A stretch of 64,000 nucleotides of DNA from Paenibacillus qinlingensis (GTDB lineage Bacteria; Bacillota; Bacilli; Paenibacillales; NBRC-103111), in the NCBI RefSeq assembly GCF_013204845.1, contig NZ_JABMKY010000023.1, positions 62,001 through 126,000 on the forward strand. The letters run 5' to 3'. Shown piece after piece: positions 54,021 to 61,982 of this stretch. Positions within the stretch are counted from its first letter, which is position 1. Every line of letters begins with the position of its first letter. Below the pieces are notes generated by a model that worked only from the letters and a program-made list of their open reading frames with translations, ran no database searches and was not told where the DNA came from. Both the position numbers and the translations under genes were made by a program.

Positions 54021-54890
54021 ATGGAAAATAAAGAGAAAATAACACGTCGTTCCTTTTTGAAAAAGTCTCTGCTGCTAGGCGGAAGTTTACTAGCGGTCCC
54101 TCCGTTAAGTTATGGGTATGCCACGCGGGTAGAGCCCCGTTGGTTGCAGGTTGAGCGCATTTCATTGGCTTTTGCTACACTGCCAGAGACATTCAAGGGA
54201 TTGCGGATTGTGCAATTCAGTGATCTTCATTTCGGGTTCCATTTGGATGTCGGGCAATTAACCAAGGTAGTCAAAGTCATTCAGGCAGAAAAACCAGACA
54301 TCGTATGCTTCACCGGCGATCTCGTCGATTATGAGATTGGCGGGCAGGGGCAAGAAATACGAGATGTTTTGAAAACGATCACAGCAACTTACGGCTGTTA
54401 TGCCGTGCTCGGCAATCACGATTATTATGGCGATGTGGACGAAGTGGCGGATGTGTTAGAGGGTGGTGGGTTTCACTGCCTGCGCAATCGGGGACTACGG
54501 ATTCAGAAAGACAGCCAATCCATATGGATCGCCGGCGTCGAGGATATGTGGGAGGGTGTTCCTAATCTTAAAACGGCGCTGCAGTCAGCGAAAAAAGAAG
54601 AATGGGTACTCTTGTTATCCCATGCACCGGACTATGCGGATGTTGTTGCGGCTGTTGGAGGCGTTCATTTGCAGCTATCGGGGCATTCCCATGGAGGTCA
54701 AGTAAGACTTCCTATCATTGGGCCATTGGCTTCTGTGCCTTTTGGCGTCAAATATCCATCAGGACTTTATCATATAGGGAACGGTAAGCAGCTTACGCTC
54801 TATACGAATCGAGGTATTGGGGTGTCGGTTCGTCCCATTCGGTTTATGTGTCGTCCTGAGATTACGGTGTTGACGTTGGTTAAAGGCTAG
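54021..54890 (+). CDS. Tat-exported metallophosphoesterase (YkuE-like)
   Basis: A 289-residue phosphoesterase. The N-terminus has a twin-arginine signal, TRRSFLKKSLLLGGSLLAV, then the calcineurin-like metal ligands: DLHFGFH, FTGDLVDY, LGNHDYYGD, LLSHAPDYAD and GHSHGGQ. Related YkuE proteins are Tat substrates associated with the cell wall. ATG 54,021 has no clear Shine-Dalgarno, and the -10 element sits directly upstream, suggesting a leaderless mRNA. An upstream in-frame TTG/ATG extension from 53,961 lacks the Tat pattern and is not used. The substrate is unknown. Confidence 0.9.
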   Translation: MENKEKITRRSFLKKSLLLGGSLLAVPPLSYGYATRVEPRWLQVERISLAFATLPETFKGLRIVQFSDLHFGFHLDVGQLTKVVKVIQAEKPDIVCFTGDLVDYEIGGQGQEIRDVLKTITATYGCYAVLGNHDYYGDVDEVADVLEGGGFHCLRNRGLRIQKDSQSIWIAGVEDMWEGVPNLKTALQSAKKEEWVLLLSHAPDYADVVAAVGGVHLQLSGHSHGGQVRLPIIGPLASVPFGVKYPSGLYHIGNGKQLTLYTNRGIGVSVRPIRFMCRPEITVLTLVKG

Positions 54891-54899
54891 GGCAGCTAG

Positions 54900-55115
54900 A
54901 TCGCGTTATGCCACGTTTACGAAATAACGGGAGAACCTACAGTTAATTCCGTGAGATTCTGCGAATTTATAGGAATAACTGTAAAACCTACATTTAATTT
55001 CAAACAATTGCTTCAGAAACAGCAGAAACTCGAAAATTAGCTACATATTTTACAGTTAAATCTGAAATTCAAGTTAAATTCGGAGAAATAACTGGAGGTT
55101 ATCCAGTTATTGATG
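54900..55115. repeat. cluster of dispersed ~50-bp intergenic repeats
   Basis: GAAATAACGGGAGAACCTACAGTTAATTCC and GGAATAACTGTAAAACCTACATTTAATTTC are two related units about 48 bp apart. Further fragments (TTTTACAGTTAAATC, ATAACTGGAGGTTATCCAGTTAT) follow, the last forming an inverted repeat. No gene is seen between 54,891 and 55,200. Confidence 0.55.
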
Positions 55116-55200
55116 TGTGTAGTTGATGTGGCGGGGGGAACTTACTCCAAGTACATCCCCTCATCCGATTTAAGCCCCAATAAAAGAAGGTAGTGAATTC

Positions 55201-56061
55201 ATGCCAAGTGCTAGCCTACACACGCTTCTCACATATCTCTTATTCCCACCTACGAAATTAAACAGACAAAAGCTAGAGCGCCAGCTAGCCGGCAAAACGG
55301 TCCTAATCACCGGTGCCAGTTCAGGGATCGGAGAGCAAGTCGCTTACCTGTTATCCGATATACGGGTCCATCTGATCTTGGTAGCCAGACGAGAGGCGAA
55401 GCTCCTAGCCATGAAGAGTGAAATCGAAGTGAAAGCAGCAGCACGCGTAAGTGTGTTCCCAGCAGATCTTCGAGACCCAAAAGACATGGAGGGATTGCTG
55501 ACCTTTCTCCATCAACTGCCAGAGGGGCTCGATATTGTCATCAGCAATGCTGGGCATTCGATCAAGCGTTCCATTCAGGAGTCGTTGGACCGGTACCACG
55601 ACTTCACGCGTACGATGGCGATTAATTATTTCGCGCCGGTTCAACTATTGCTCTCTATCATACCGCTGCTAGAGCAAAAACAAGGGCATATCCTTAACAT
55701 TTCGACGGTCAATGTGATGCTAACTCCGATGCCTCATTGGGCGGCGTATCAGGCATCGAAGTCAGCTTTTGACACTTGGTTTCGGTCCGCCGCTCCTGAG
55801 CTTAACAGGATGGGGATCGCCACAACCTCAATCTATCTCCCGCTTGTAAGAACGCCTATGATTATGCCAACGGCAGCGTATCGCAAATTACCCGCAATTT
55901 CCCCAGAGCATGTTGCTAAAATGATCGGTAAAGCTATCTATACCAGAAGGCAAACATTCAAACCATGGTGGTTGATTTTCGGAGGGCTAGCTGCTCTGCT
56001 TTTCAGAACGATGCCTAGATTATTAGTAAGTAAAAAGGGTAGTGGCCATGAGGATAATTAA
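55201..56061 (+). CDS. short-chain dehydrogenase/reductase
   Basis: A 286-residue NAD(P)-dependent oxidoreductase. It has the dinucleotide motif TGASSGIG (about 38-45), SNAG, the catalytic Ser in NISTVNVM and YQASK with Tyr and Lys. A basic C-terminal stretch with a hydrophobic segment (WWLIFGGLAALLFRTMPRLL) suggests membrane attachment. ATG 55,201 has AGAAGG 10 nt upstream. It overlaps the following acyl-CoA ligase gene by 14 bp, so the pair is translationally linked and probably acts on one acyl or lipid substrate. Confidence 0.87.
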   Translation: MPSASLHTLLTYLLFPPTKLNRQKLERQLAGKTVLITGASSGIGEQVAYLLSDIRVHLILVARREAKLLAMKSEIEVKAAARVSVFPADLRDPKDMEGLLTFLHQLPEGLDIVISNAGHSIKRSIQESLDRYHDFTRTMAINYFAPVQLLLSIIPLLEQKQGHILNISTVNVMLTPMPHWAAYQASKSAFDTWFRSAAPELNRMGIATTSIYLPLVRTPMIMPTAAYRKLPAISPEHVAKMIGKAIYTRRQTFKPWWLIFGGLAALLFRTMPRLLVSKKGSGHEDN

Positions 56062-57589
56062 GCTGATCTATGTGCTGTATCTGATTAGACTGCTCTCACT
56101 ATTGGCGTTGTTCCGGTTAGCCTCTGCCATCTATGCATCGGGTACCAATCTGATGGCTCTGTTGCATTTTGCAGCTAGAACCTACGGTGATACAATCGCT
56201 TTGGCAGATGAAAAGGAAACATTGACATATAGCCAATTGTTTGCACAATCCAAACAGCTTTCGGCGCAATTAAAGATGAAGTATCAGCTTGCTGCCGGTA
56301 AAAGAGTGGGCTTTCTGTGCAAAAACCATGCTTCTCTGGTAAAAGCCATCTATGCGGTTTCTTTTACGGGGGCGGATATCTATCTACTGAATGCGGAAAT
56401 GAGCAAGGCTCAATTGCAAGGAATTATGGAGAGCAAAGATTTTCACCTTGTGGTCTATGACGACGAACTAAGCGTTTTACTAGAGCAAACAACATACACG
56501 AATGCCAAATTGCCCAGCTATCATTCTACTTTATCTGCGATCCATAACTTATCTGTCACACCTGTATTTGAAAAGCCAAAACAACGCCGAGCATCTTCGG
56601 GGAAATTAGTGCTGCTGACGGGTGGAACTACAGGCAAGGCCAAAGAAGCGGCGCATAAGCCATCGCTATTCAATTATTTGGATCCTTTTGCGGCATTCCT
56701 GAGACGATTGCAAATCTTGAACAAGCACACAGCCTATATTGCTACACCAATTTATCACGGTTATGGCGTAGCTGTGTTGCTCCTGTTCTGTGCTTTGGGC
56801 AAAAAAGTCGTGATTCAACGTGGGTTTGATGCAGAGAAAGCTTGTCGATTGATTCGGGAGCACCAGGTTGATATTGTAACGGTAGTTCCTTTAATGGTGC
56901 ATAAAATGTTAAAAACCAACACAGACGATCTGAAATCTCTGTCTTGCATTGCTTCAGGCGGGGCTGAGCTCAATCCTAAACTGGTCCAAGAGACACTAAG
57001 TCAATTGGGAGAAGTATTATACAATTTGTACGGCACATCGGAAGCGGGCTTGAATATCATTGCAGTTCCTCAGGATTTGCTATACTCCGCCCACACGATT
57101 GGCAGAAAGATTAACGGTGTTCATTTAAAAGTTCTGGATGGTCAGAATGAAGAAACTCCAATCGGCAGCGTAGGCCAAATTTGTATTCGAAACAGATGGT
57201 CGATGCGAAACAAAGCTAGTGCTTGGATTGAAACCGGCGATTTGGGGTATCGGGATGAGAAGGGGTATTACTTTTTGCGTGGGCGAGTAGACAGTATGAT
57301 TGTTTCAGCGGGGGAGAATGTGTATCCGTTCGAAGTGGAACAAATCTTGCTTACTCACCCATTCATCGAGGATGCAGCTGTTGCGGGGATAGCGGATGAG
57401 CTTTTTGGACAGCGGTTGAAAGCATGGGTTCAATTGGTAGCTGGTACGGATATGACAAGTGAGGAACTCCTTGATTGGTTGCGCACAAGATTGGCACGAT
57501 TTCAGTTGCCCAAAGAGATCAGCTTTGTCGAGCAGTTGCCCTATACACCTTTAGGAAAATTGGATAAAAAAGCGTTGAATAAGAAATGA
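56048..57589 (+). CDS. AMP-forming acyl-CoA ligase-like protein
   Basis: A 513-residue ANL-superfamily protein. An N-terminal hydrophobic segment (about 5-35) may anchor it. The adenylation core motifs are LLTGGTTGKAKEA (a variant of the usual TSGTTGxPKG), YGTSEAG, ETGDLGYRDEKGYYFLRGR and the C-terminal catalytic Lys in TPLGKLDKKAL. ATG 56,048 lies 9 nt after AAAAAGGG and inside the end of the SDR gene. Together the pair could activate and reduce fatty acids or similar carboxylates. The altered ATP loop may reduce or change activity. Confidence 0.85.
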   Translation: MRIIKLIYVLYLIRLLSLLALFRLASAIYASGTNLMALLHFAARTYGDTIALADEKETLTYSQLFAQSKQLSAQLKMKYQLAAGKRVGFLCKNHASLVKAIYAVSFTGADIYLLNAEMSKAQLQGIMESKDFHLVVYDDELSVLLEQTTYTNAKLPSYHSTLSAIHNLSVTPVFEKPKQRRASSGKLVLLTGGTTGKAKEAAHKPSLFNYLDPFAAFLRRLQILNKHTAYIATPIYHGYGVAVLLLFCALGKKVVIQRGFDAEKACRLIREHQVDIVTVVPLMVHKMLKTNTDDLKSLSCIASGGAELNPKLVQETLSQLGEVLYNLYGTSEAGLNIIAVPQDLLYSAHTIGRKINGVHLKVLDGQNEETPIGSVGQICIRNRWSMRNKASAWIETGDLGYRDEKGYYFLRGRVDSMIVSAGENVYPFEVEQILLTHPFIEDAAVAGIADELFGQRLKAWVQLVAGTDMTSEELLDWLRTRLARFQLPKEISFVEQLPYTPLGKLDKKALNKK

Positions 57590-57621
57590 CCACCACAGGA
57601 TAAAGTGTGATGGTCTTTTTA
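57588..57621. terminator. bidirectional terminator
   Basis: GACCACCACA (57,588-57,597) pairs with TGTGATGGTC (57,606-57,615) with one mismatch, followed by TTTTT. It separates convergent genes. Confidence 0.85.
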
Positions 57622-57876
57622 TTAGAAGATTGGTCTGAAAGGAGAACATGGTCTGGACTCCACAAGAAATATGGCTAAGAGATCAAACAGAACTAACGGA
57701 AGGAGAAATGGCAGGAATGAGATTTGTGCTTTCTTTCCATTACGTGTTTGTTTCAAATAGACCTTGTGGCCGTCGACTTTCACAATGGTTCCACGGTAAG
57801 TGCCGTGTATCGTATTTATCGTAACTTCTCGATTGAGGTACTTTTTACAGATGGCATAAGACTGGGATCGCGTCAA
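57622..57876 (-). CDS. small LSm-like protein with hydrophobic C-terminus
   Basis: An 84-residue protein. Residues about 1-50 resemble an LSm/SH3-like fold (YLNREVTINTIHGTYRGTIVKVDG), and residues about 55-70 are hydrophobic (FLPFLLPLVLFDLLAIFLV). The TTG start at 57,876 has an excellent AAAGGGGGT Shine-Dalgarno 6 nt upstream. Similar short proteins are common in Bacillales. The function is unknown. Confidence 0.72.
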   Translation of the reverse strand: MTRSQSYAICKKYLNREVTINTIHGTYRGTIVKVDGHKVYLKQTRNGKKAQISFLPFLLPLVLFDLLAIFLVESRPCSPFRPIF

Positions 57877-58009
57877 GGGAATACCCCCTTTCTAGCTTTA
57901 TTAATCTAGTATATGTTCGTCCCATAGAACAAGTGCGTGTGTTGGAGAACTATTCCTTCAGAAGGGGATGGTAGGGGAGCCGAGCATCGTTCCGGGGTTT
58001 TGCGGTGGA

Positions 58010-58052
58010 TTGACTTAAGCAATTGTTTGTTATATGATTAGAACGATCATTC
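58010..58052 (+). promoter_or_regulatory. tetR promoter with GAACGATCATTC operator
   Basis: TTGACT (58,010-58,015), a 17-bp spacer and TATGAT (58,033-58,038) form a near-consensus promoter. The palindrome GAACGATCATTC (58,041-58,052) covers the start point and resembles the GAACGTTC sites before the 58,828 gene, suggesting autorepression. Confidence 0.7.
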
Positions 58053-58081
58053 GATCTATTATAAGCGGAAGGAGGCAGAAT

Positions 58082-58678
58082 ATGTTCGAACGATACAACA
58101 AGGTCCAAAAAGCCGTCTTGGAAACAACGTTGCATCTGATCATTGACCGGGAGTTGCAGGCTACATCGATGTCATTGATTGCCAAGGATTCTGGCGTCTC
58201 AACAGGCAATATCTATCATTACTTCAGCAGTAAAGAAGACATCATTAATGAGCTTTATAAGGCTATCGTTTTGTTCAATGGTGAGTTCGTAACGAAAGAC
58301 TTGAATAAGGCCGATTCCGTGAAGGAACGGTTCCATCAGGCTTGGAGAAGTGTATTCGAGCTAGGAATGAAGTACCCGAAGGGTTTTCGATTCATTGAGC
58401 AGTATTCATTCTCACCTTATATTTATGAGCAGACCAAAGAGGAAGCCATTAATAGCGGATGGTGTGGGCCGCTTGAGAAGCTGTATGAGCAGGCGGTCAA
58501 TGAAGGAATTTTCGTCTCTCTGGAGCCGCGGATGATGGTTCAGATGCATTACGGTTCTATCGTTTATCTTCTAAAATTATATCAGCGTAACTCGCAAGAC
58601 CTTACAGAAGAAATCGTCGGTAAAGCCATTCTCGCCTGCTGGAACGCGGTGAGCAAAGAAAAAGGTTCGAACAGTTAA
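58082..58678 (+). CDS. TetR-family transcriptional regulator
   Basis: A 198-residue repressor. The N-terminal helix-turn-helix is ATSMSLIAKDSGVSTGNIYHYFSSKEDIINELY (read in two parts: SMSLIAKDSGVSTGNIYHYF and KEDIINELY). A helical ligand domain follows. GGAAGGAGG precedes ATG 58,082. It sits upstream of an SDR gene whose promoter carries two GAACGTTC sites, so that gene is the likely target along with itself. The inducer is unknown, possibly an aldehyde or lipid handled by the SDR. Confidence 0.88.
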   Translation: MFERYNKVQKAVLETTLHLIIDRELQATSMSLIAKDSGVSTGNIYHYFSSKEDIINELYKAIVLFNGEFVTKDLNKADSVKERFHQAWRSVFELGMKYPKGFRFIEQYSFSPYIYEQTKEEAINSGWCGPLEKLYEQAVNEGIFVSLEPRMMVQMHYGSIVYLLKLYQRNSQDLTEEIVGKAILACWNAVSKEKGSNS

Positions 58679-58705
58679 GTTCAGCCTACTTCTTTTATCC
58701 ATAAT

Positions 58706-58803
58706 AGATTGAACGTTCGATAGAAAGGTTGTTGTTGCATTTCGTCTTGTTTACATGATGGACAGTGCACTTTATAGAATGAACGTTCATTTTAAATGAA
58801 CGC
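58706..58803 (+). promoter_or_regulatory. SDR promoter with two TetR operators
   Basis: TTTACA (58,750-58,755), a 17-bp spacer and TATAGA (58,773-58,778) are followed directly by the perfect palindrome AATGAACGTTCATT (58,778-58,791). A second GAACGTTC lies at 58,711-58,718 and a half-site TGAACG near 58,797-58,802. The layout fits direct repression by the upstream TetR protein. Confidence 0.8.
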
Positions 58804-58827
58804 AAAATTAGTATCGGAGGAATTAGT

Positions 58828-59649
58828 ATGCCAACCAAAACAATTTTTATTACGGGAACTAGCTCAGGGCTAGGCAAACTGACGGCCATTCATTTTGCGA
58901 AGCTCGGCTGGAACGTAGCCGCGACGATGCGCACCCCAGAGAATGAAACCGAGTTGACTGCATATGAGAATGTGAAAATTTTTAAACTGGACGTTACGAA
59001 CCTGGAGGAAGTTCATTCTGCCGTCGACGACGCAATTGCGGCCTTTGGGAAAATCGACGTCGTTGTCAACAACGCAGGAATGGGTGTCTACGGGGCACTA
59101 GAGTTGGCATTGGAAGAGACGATCGATTGGCAATTTGACGTGAACGTTCGTGGACCGATCAATGTAGTTCGGAAATTCTTACCGCATTTCCGAGCCGAAG
59201 GTGGAGGCATGTTTATTAATATTAGTTCTTTCATGGGTTTCACAACGGCTGTGCCACTCGGCTCCTTGTATAACATGTCTAAATTTGCACTAGAAGGCTT
59301 GACGGAAGGGCTGTATTACGAGCTCAAACCGTTGAATATCGAACTTCGGCTCATCGAACAAGGCGGCTCTACTGGCAACAATTTTAAGAATAACATTCGA
59401 TGGAACAAAGACGAGAGCATCACGGCTTATGACGATCTAATGAATAAAATTACTGCGTTGATGGATAATAGGGATAATAGCAATTTGGATGATCCACAAA
59501 TCATCGTCGATGCCATTGCGGCTCAAGCACTCGGAGAAAGCAACCAATTCCGGACGGTCATTGGCGAGGCGGGTAATAACTTGTTGGCGCTGCGGAAGTC
59601 GCTTCCTATCGAGGAATATCTGGAAACCATGTTACAAAACTATAAATAA
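58828..59649 (+). CDS. SDR-family oxidoreductase
   Basis: A 273-residue NAD(P)-dependent enzyme with the Rossmann motif TGTSSGLG, NNAGMG, the catalytic Ser in INISSFMG and YNMSK with Tyr and Lys. ATG 58,828 follows GGAGGAATT. Its promoter is covered by TetR-type palindromes and a terminator follows at 59,658, so it is a single-gene, TetR-controlled unit. Substrate unknown. Confidence 0.9.
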   Translation: MPTKTIFITGTSSGLGKLTAIHFAKLGWNVAATMRTPENETELTAYENVKIFKLDVTNLEEVHSAVDDAIAAFGKIDVVVNNAGMGVYGALELALEETIDWQFDVNVRGPINVVRKFLPHFRAEGGGMFINISSFMGFTTAVPLGSLYNMSKFALEGLTEGLYYELKPLNIELRLIEQGGSTGNNFKNNIRWNKDESITAYDDLMNKITALMDNRDNSNLDDPQIIVDAIAAQALGESNQFRTVIGEAGNNLLALRKSLPIEEYLETMLQNYK

Positions 59650-59657
59650 CAACAAAT

Positions 59658-59693
59658 GAAGCGGCCGACCCTAGTGGATCGGTCGCTTTTTTA
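59658..59693. terminator. bidirectional terminator
   Basis: AAGCGGCCGACC and GATCGGTCGCTT form a strong stem followed by TTTTTT, between the convergent SDR and membrane-protein genes. Confidence 0.85.
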
Positions 59694-59696
59694 AGA

Positions 59697-60530
59697 TCAA
59701 ACAGCAACTTTTGGCTTTCTCCAGTACCAAAGGGCGCTAACGATGAGATAGAGTCCCGCGACTACAGAAAGCAGTATAAGAGTGAAACTCGACATGTTTT
59801 CCATGGCATCAAGCCAACCGATTCTTTTCATGCCGAAGAGACTGATGTTAAATACAATCCCAACCAGCAGAATGGACCACATGGATGAGAGGCGAACATA
59901 GATGGATCCATAAATAAATCCTAACGCAACACCCAGAAGCTGCATCGCAACTCCACCTGGCTGCAATGCTGCAATAATTAAAGCGATGACCAGAATTGGC
60001 CAGAATACGGGAACATGTTTCCGAGCTTCGTTAAACATGATACCGATGAACAGAATTAACTCTAGTGCTGTGGTGAACACGGAGGAAAGAATAATGTAAA
60101 CGAAAGGAACAGAAGAGAAATAGTCCTCTGTAAAATCATTGAACGTTGGAAGGTTGTAGTAAAGAAGTAGTTTCATGGAGGCAGCATTTAATAATGTGAA
60201 CGCCAGCCCGATCGTTATCAAGTGAACAGCAAAGCTCAGTCTGATTGGCGAAAAGTTGCTAAGCAACCAAAAGCTTACTGGTGTTTGTTTTAAAAGTCGA
60301 TATTTAATGGCATAAACAATTCCGGAAAGTGCGATAGTAGCTGCAAGAACCATGAACACCTGGATGGGGATGTTCTTTCCTTTTCCAAATTGTCCCCATC
60401 CTAATACAGGATCAATGACGAGATTATAGAGGAAGATCACTACAATGATGACCATCACATAGAGTACATAATTTCCCAACATCGATAAATATCTCTTCAG
60501 GAGAATCGCCGCCTTTTCAAATAAATTCAT
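59697..60530 (-). CDS. CPBP-like membrane protein with degenerate protease motifs
   Basis: A 277-residue membrane protein with about eight hydrophobic segments. The region LELILFIGIMFNEARKH lies where CAAX-type (CPBP) proteases have the EExxxR motif, and the later ALGFIYGSIYVRLSSMWSIL resembles the CPBP repeat. The key Glu-Glu, Arg and His residues are not conserved, so it is probably inactive or only distantly related. ATG 60,530 has a weak Shine-Dalgarno. No operon partner is evident. Confidence 0.65.
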   Translation of the reverse strand: MNLFEKAAILLKRYLSMLGNYVLYVMVIIVVIFLYNLVIDPVLGWGQFGKGKNIPIQVFMVLAATIALSGIVYAIKYRLLKQTPVSFWLLSNFSPIRLSFAVHLITIGLAFTLLNAASMKLLLYYNLPTFNDFTEDYFSSVPFVYIILSSVFTTALELILFIGIMFNEARKHVPVFWPILVIALIIAALQPGGVAMQLLGVALGFIYGSIYVRLSSMWSILLVGIVFNISLFGMKRIGWLDAMENMSSFTLILLSVVAGLYLIVSALWYWRKPKVAV

Positions 60531-60828
60531 ATGTTATTTCCATGTTATAACATCTATTCATCAACCATACATATTCTCGCAGTGTGTATCAGTATTCTTT
60601 TTAAAATATTCCTATCGAATTTTCTAAAATCTTGTTGCTTCTTCTCAAGAGCTATCTGTATTTATTTATTTCATTTTTAGGTAACTATTTCCAATTCAAA
60701 ACGTCTATACATATATGGGAACTGTAGAGTAGAAAGTGTATTAAATGAACCATGGGAAGCAGAAACAATGAAAAAAACGAATTCTTTGTTGAATCGCTAT
60801 ACTAAAGTAAGTGAAAAGGAGAACTAGA
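60531..60828. other. divergent intergenic region
   Basis: An AT-rich 298-bp gap between two divergent genes, holding the promoters of both. No gene, strong repeat or structured RNA was recognised in it. Confidence 0.5.
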
Positions 60829-61398
60829 ATGACAAAGTTGTATGATAAAAATTCTTATCGTTGGTCACTTTTAGGCGTGGCGGTCTTAATTGGACTAGGG
60901 GGAGTATTTTTAACGAATGGTAGAACATCTGCTACAACCTCGGCCCCTCAAATTGTTCTTGAAGCATATCTGGATAGTGCAGTAAAGGGGGATATGGCTA
61001 AAGCCTTCTCCTATGTAACAGCCAAAGGAATAAATGATTCAATATCATGGGAGGAGTTCGAAACCGGGATCAATACGGACAAACTTGTATCATATAAGAT
61101 TAATAAGTTTTTCAATGAGGATGAAACTCATGCAAGTGCATCGATTACAGTAAAATTACTTAAAGAAGGTGAAAGGAGAGTCACTAATGATTTAATCAAG
61201 AGGGACGGGGTATGGAAAATCACAAGGAATAAGACGCCCTCTCCCTCTGAGAGTCCTCACATAGAAACATTAGACGTCTATAACAATCGGGCAAGTCAAG
61301 CAGAGAATTATGAAATTCAAAGAAGTATTCGTGAAGGTGACATTGGATTTGCACAGCCAAGCATACAACCAACTTCTGGTGGCGTAACGGTGCCGTAA
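60829..61398 (+). CDS. membrane-anchored NTF2-like protein (DUF4878-like)
   Basis: A 189-residue protein with one N-terminal membrane segment (WSLLGVAVLIGLGGVFL) and an extracytoplasmic domain of about 100 residues (APQIVLEAYLDSAVKGDMAKA to DLIKRDGVWKITRN) that resembles NTF2-like DUF4878. The tail is low-complexity (SPSESPH, PTSGGVTVP). There is no lipobox Cys. ATG 60,829 has AAAAGGAG upstream; the in-frame GTG/ATG starts before it are less suitable. It precedes a small membrane protein and may be co-transcribed with it. Confidence 0.6.
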   Translation: MTKLYDKNSYRWSLLGVAVLIGLGGVFLTNGRTSATTSAPQIVLEAYLDSAVKGDMAKAFSYVTAKGINDSISWEEFETGINTDKLVSYKINKFFNEDETHASASITVKLLKEGERRVTNDLIKRDGVWKITRNKTPSPSESPHIETLDVYNNRASQAENYEIQRSIREGDIGFAQPSIQPTSGGVTVP

Positions 61399-61462
61399 AG
61401 CAGTAAAGCTTGCCTTGCTTTTGTAAGGCAAACATATAAATTGAGTCAAGAGGTGGTATGGA

Positions 61463-61693
61463 ATGAGTACCATTAAAATCCACGAGACCCAGCCTGACAA
61501 GGAACGATTATATAACAACAATACATTTGTAGAGGAAGATCTTCGTTCTATTCAAAATATTGAGGGTGGAGGACCAATAAAATTAAATGATTTTAATACA
61601 TTGCCACGTCCTCTAAAGGTATTCGGATACTTCTTCTTCTCTGCTTTAGTGTTATTTGGCGCGATAACAGTTCTAATTAGTTTTTTATGTTAA
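61463..61693 (+). CDS. small single-span membrane protein
   Basis: A 76-residue protein with a charged N-terminus and one C-terminal membrane helix (VFGYFFFSALVLFGAITVLI). ATG 61,463 follows AGAGGTGG. It lies 64 bp after the NTF2-like gene and before a terminator. I do not recognise a family. Confidence 0.55.
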   Translation: MSTIKIHETQPDKERLYNNNTFVEEDLRSIQNIEGGGPIKLNDFNTLPRPLKVFGYFFFSALVLFGAITVLISFLC

Positions 61694-61756
61694 GGTGATC
61701 ACATGTAAGTCCATCATGTAAAAAGAGAACGAAAATCGGAATTAAAGGACCTAATT

Positions 61757-61798
61757 AAAACGCCTCTGTTGGAATCATTCCAACAAAGGCGTTTTTTA
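61757..61798 (+). terminator. Rho-independent terminator
   Basis: AAAACGCCT...TTGGAA and TTCCAA...AGGCGTTTTTT form a strong stem after the small membrane-protein gene. Confidence 0.9.
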
Positions 61799-61982
61799 TA
61801 TCCATTCTCGCAGAAAATGACAATGAAATAACAGTTGATGATTACTTTTCACTCGCATAGTCAGTTTATCCGGTCTATAAACAAACAACCAACAGAATGA
61901 ATATCGACGGAAACGGAGTGCGCTCTTTAAGATGAGGATGTCGATGCACGACGGACTGCACACGAAAAGGAAAGGTGAAACG

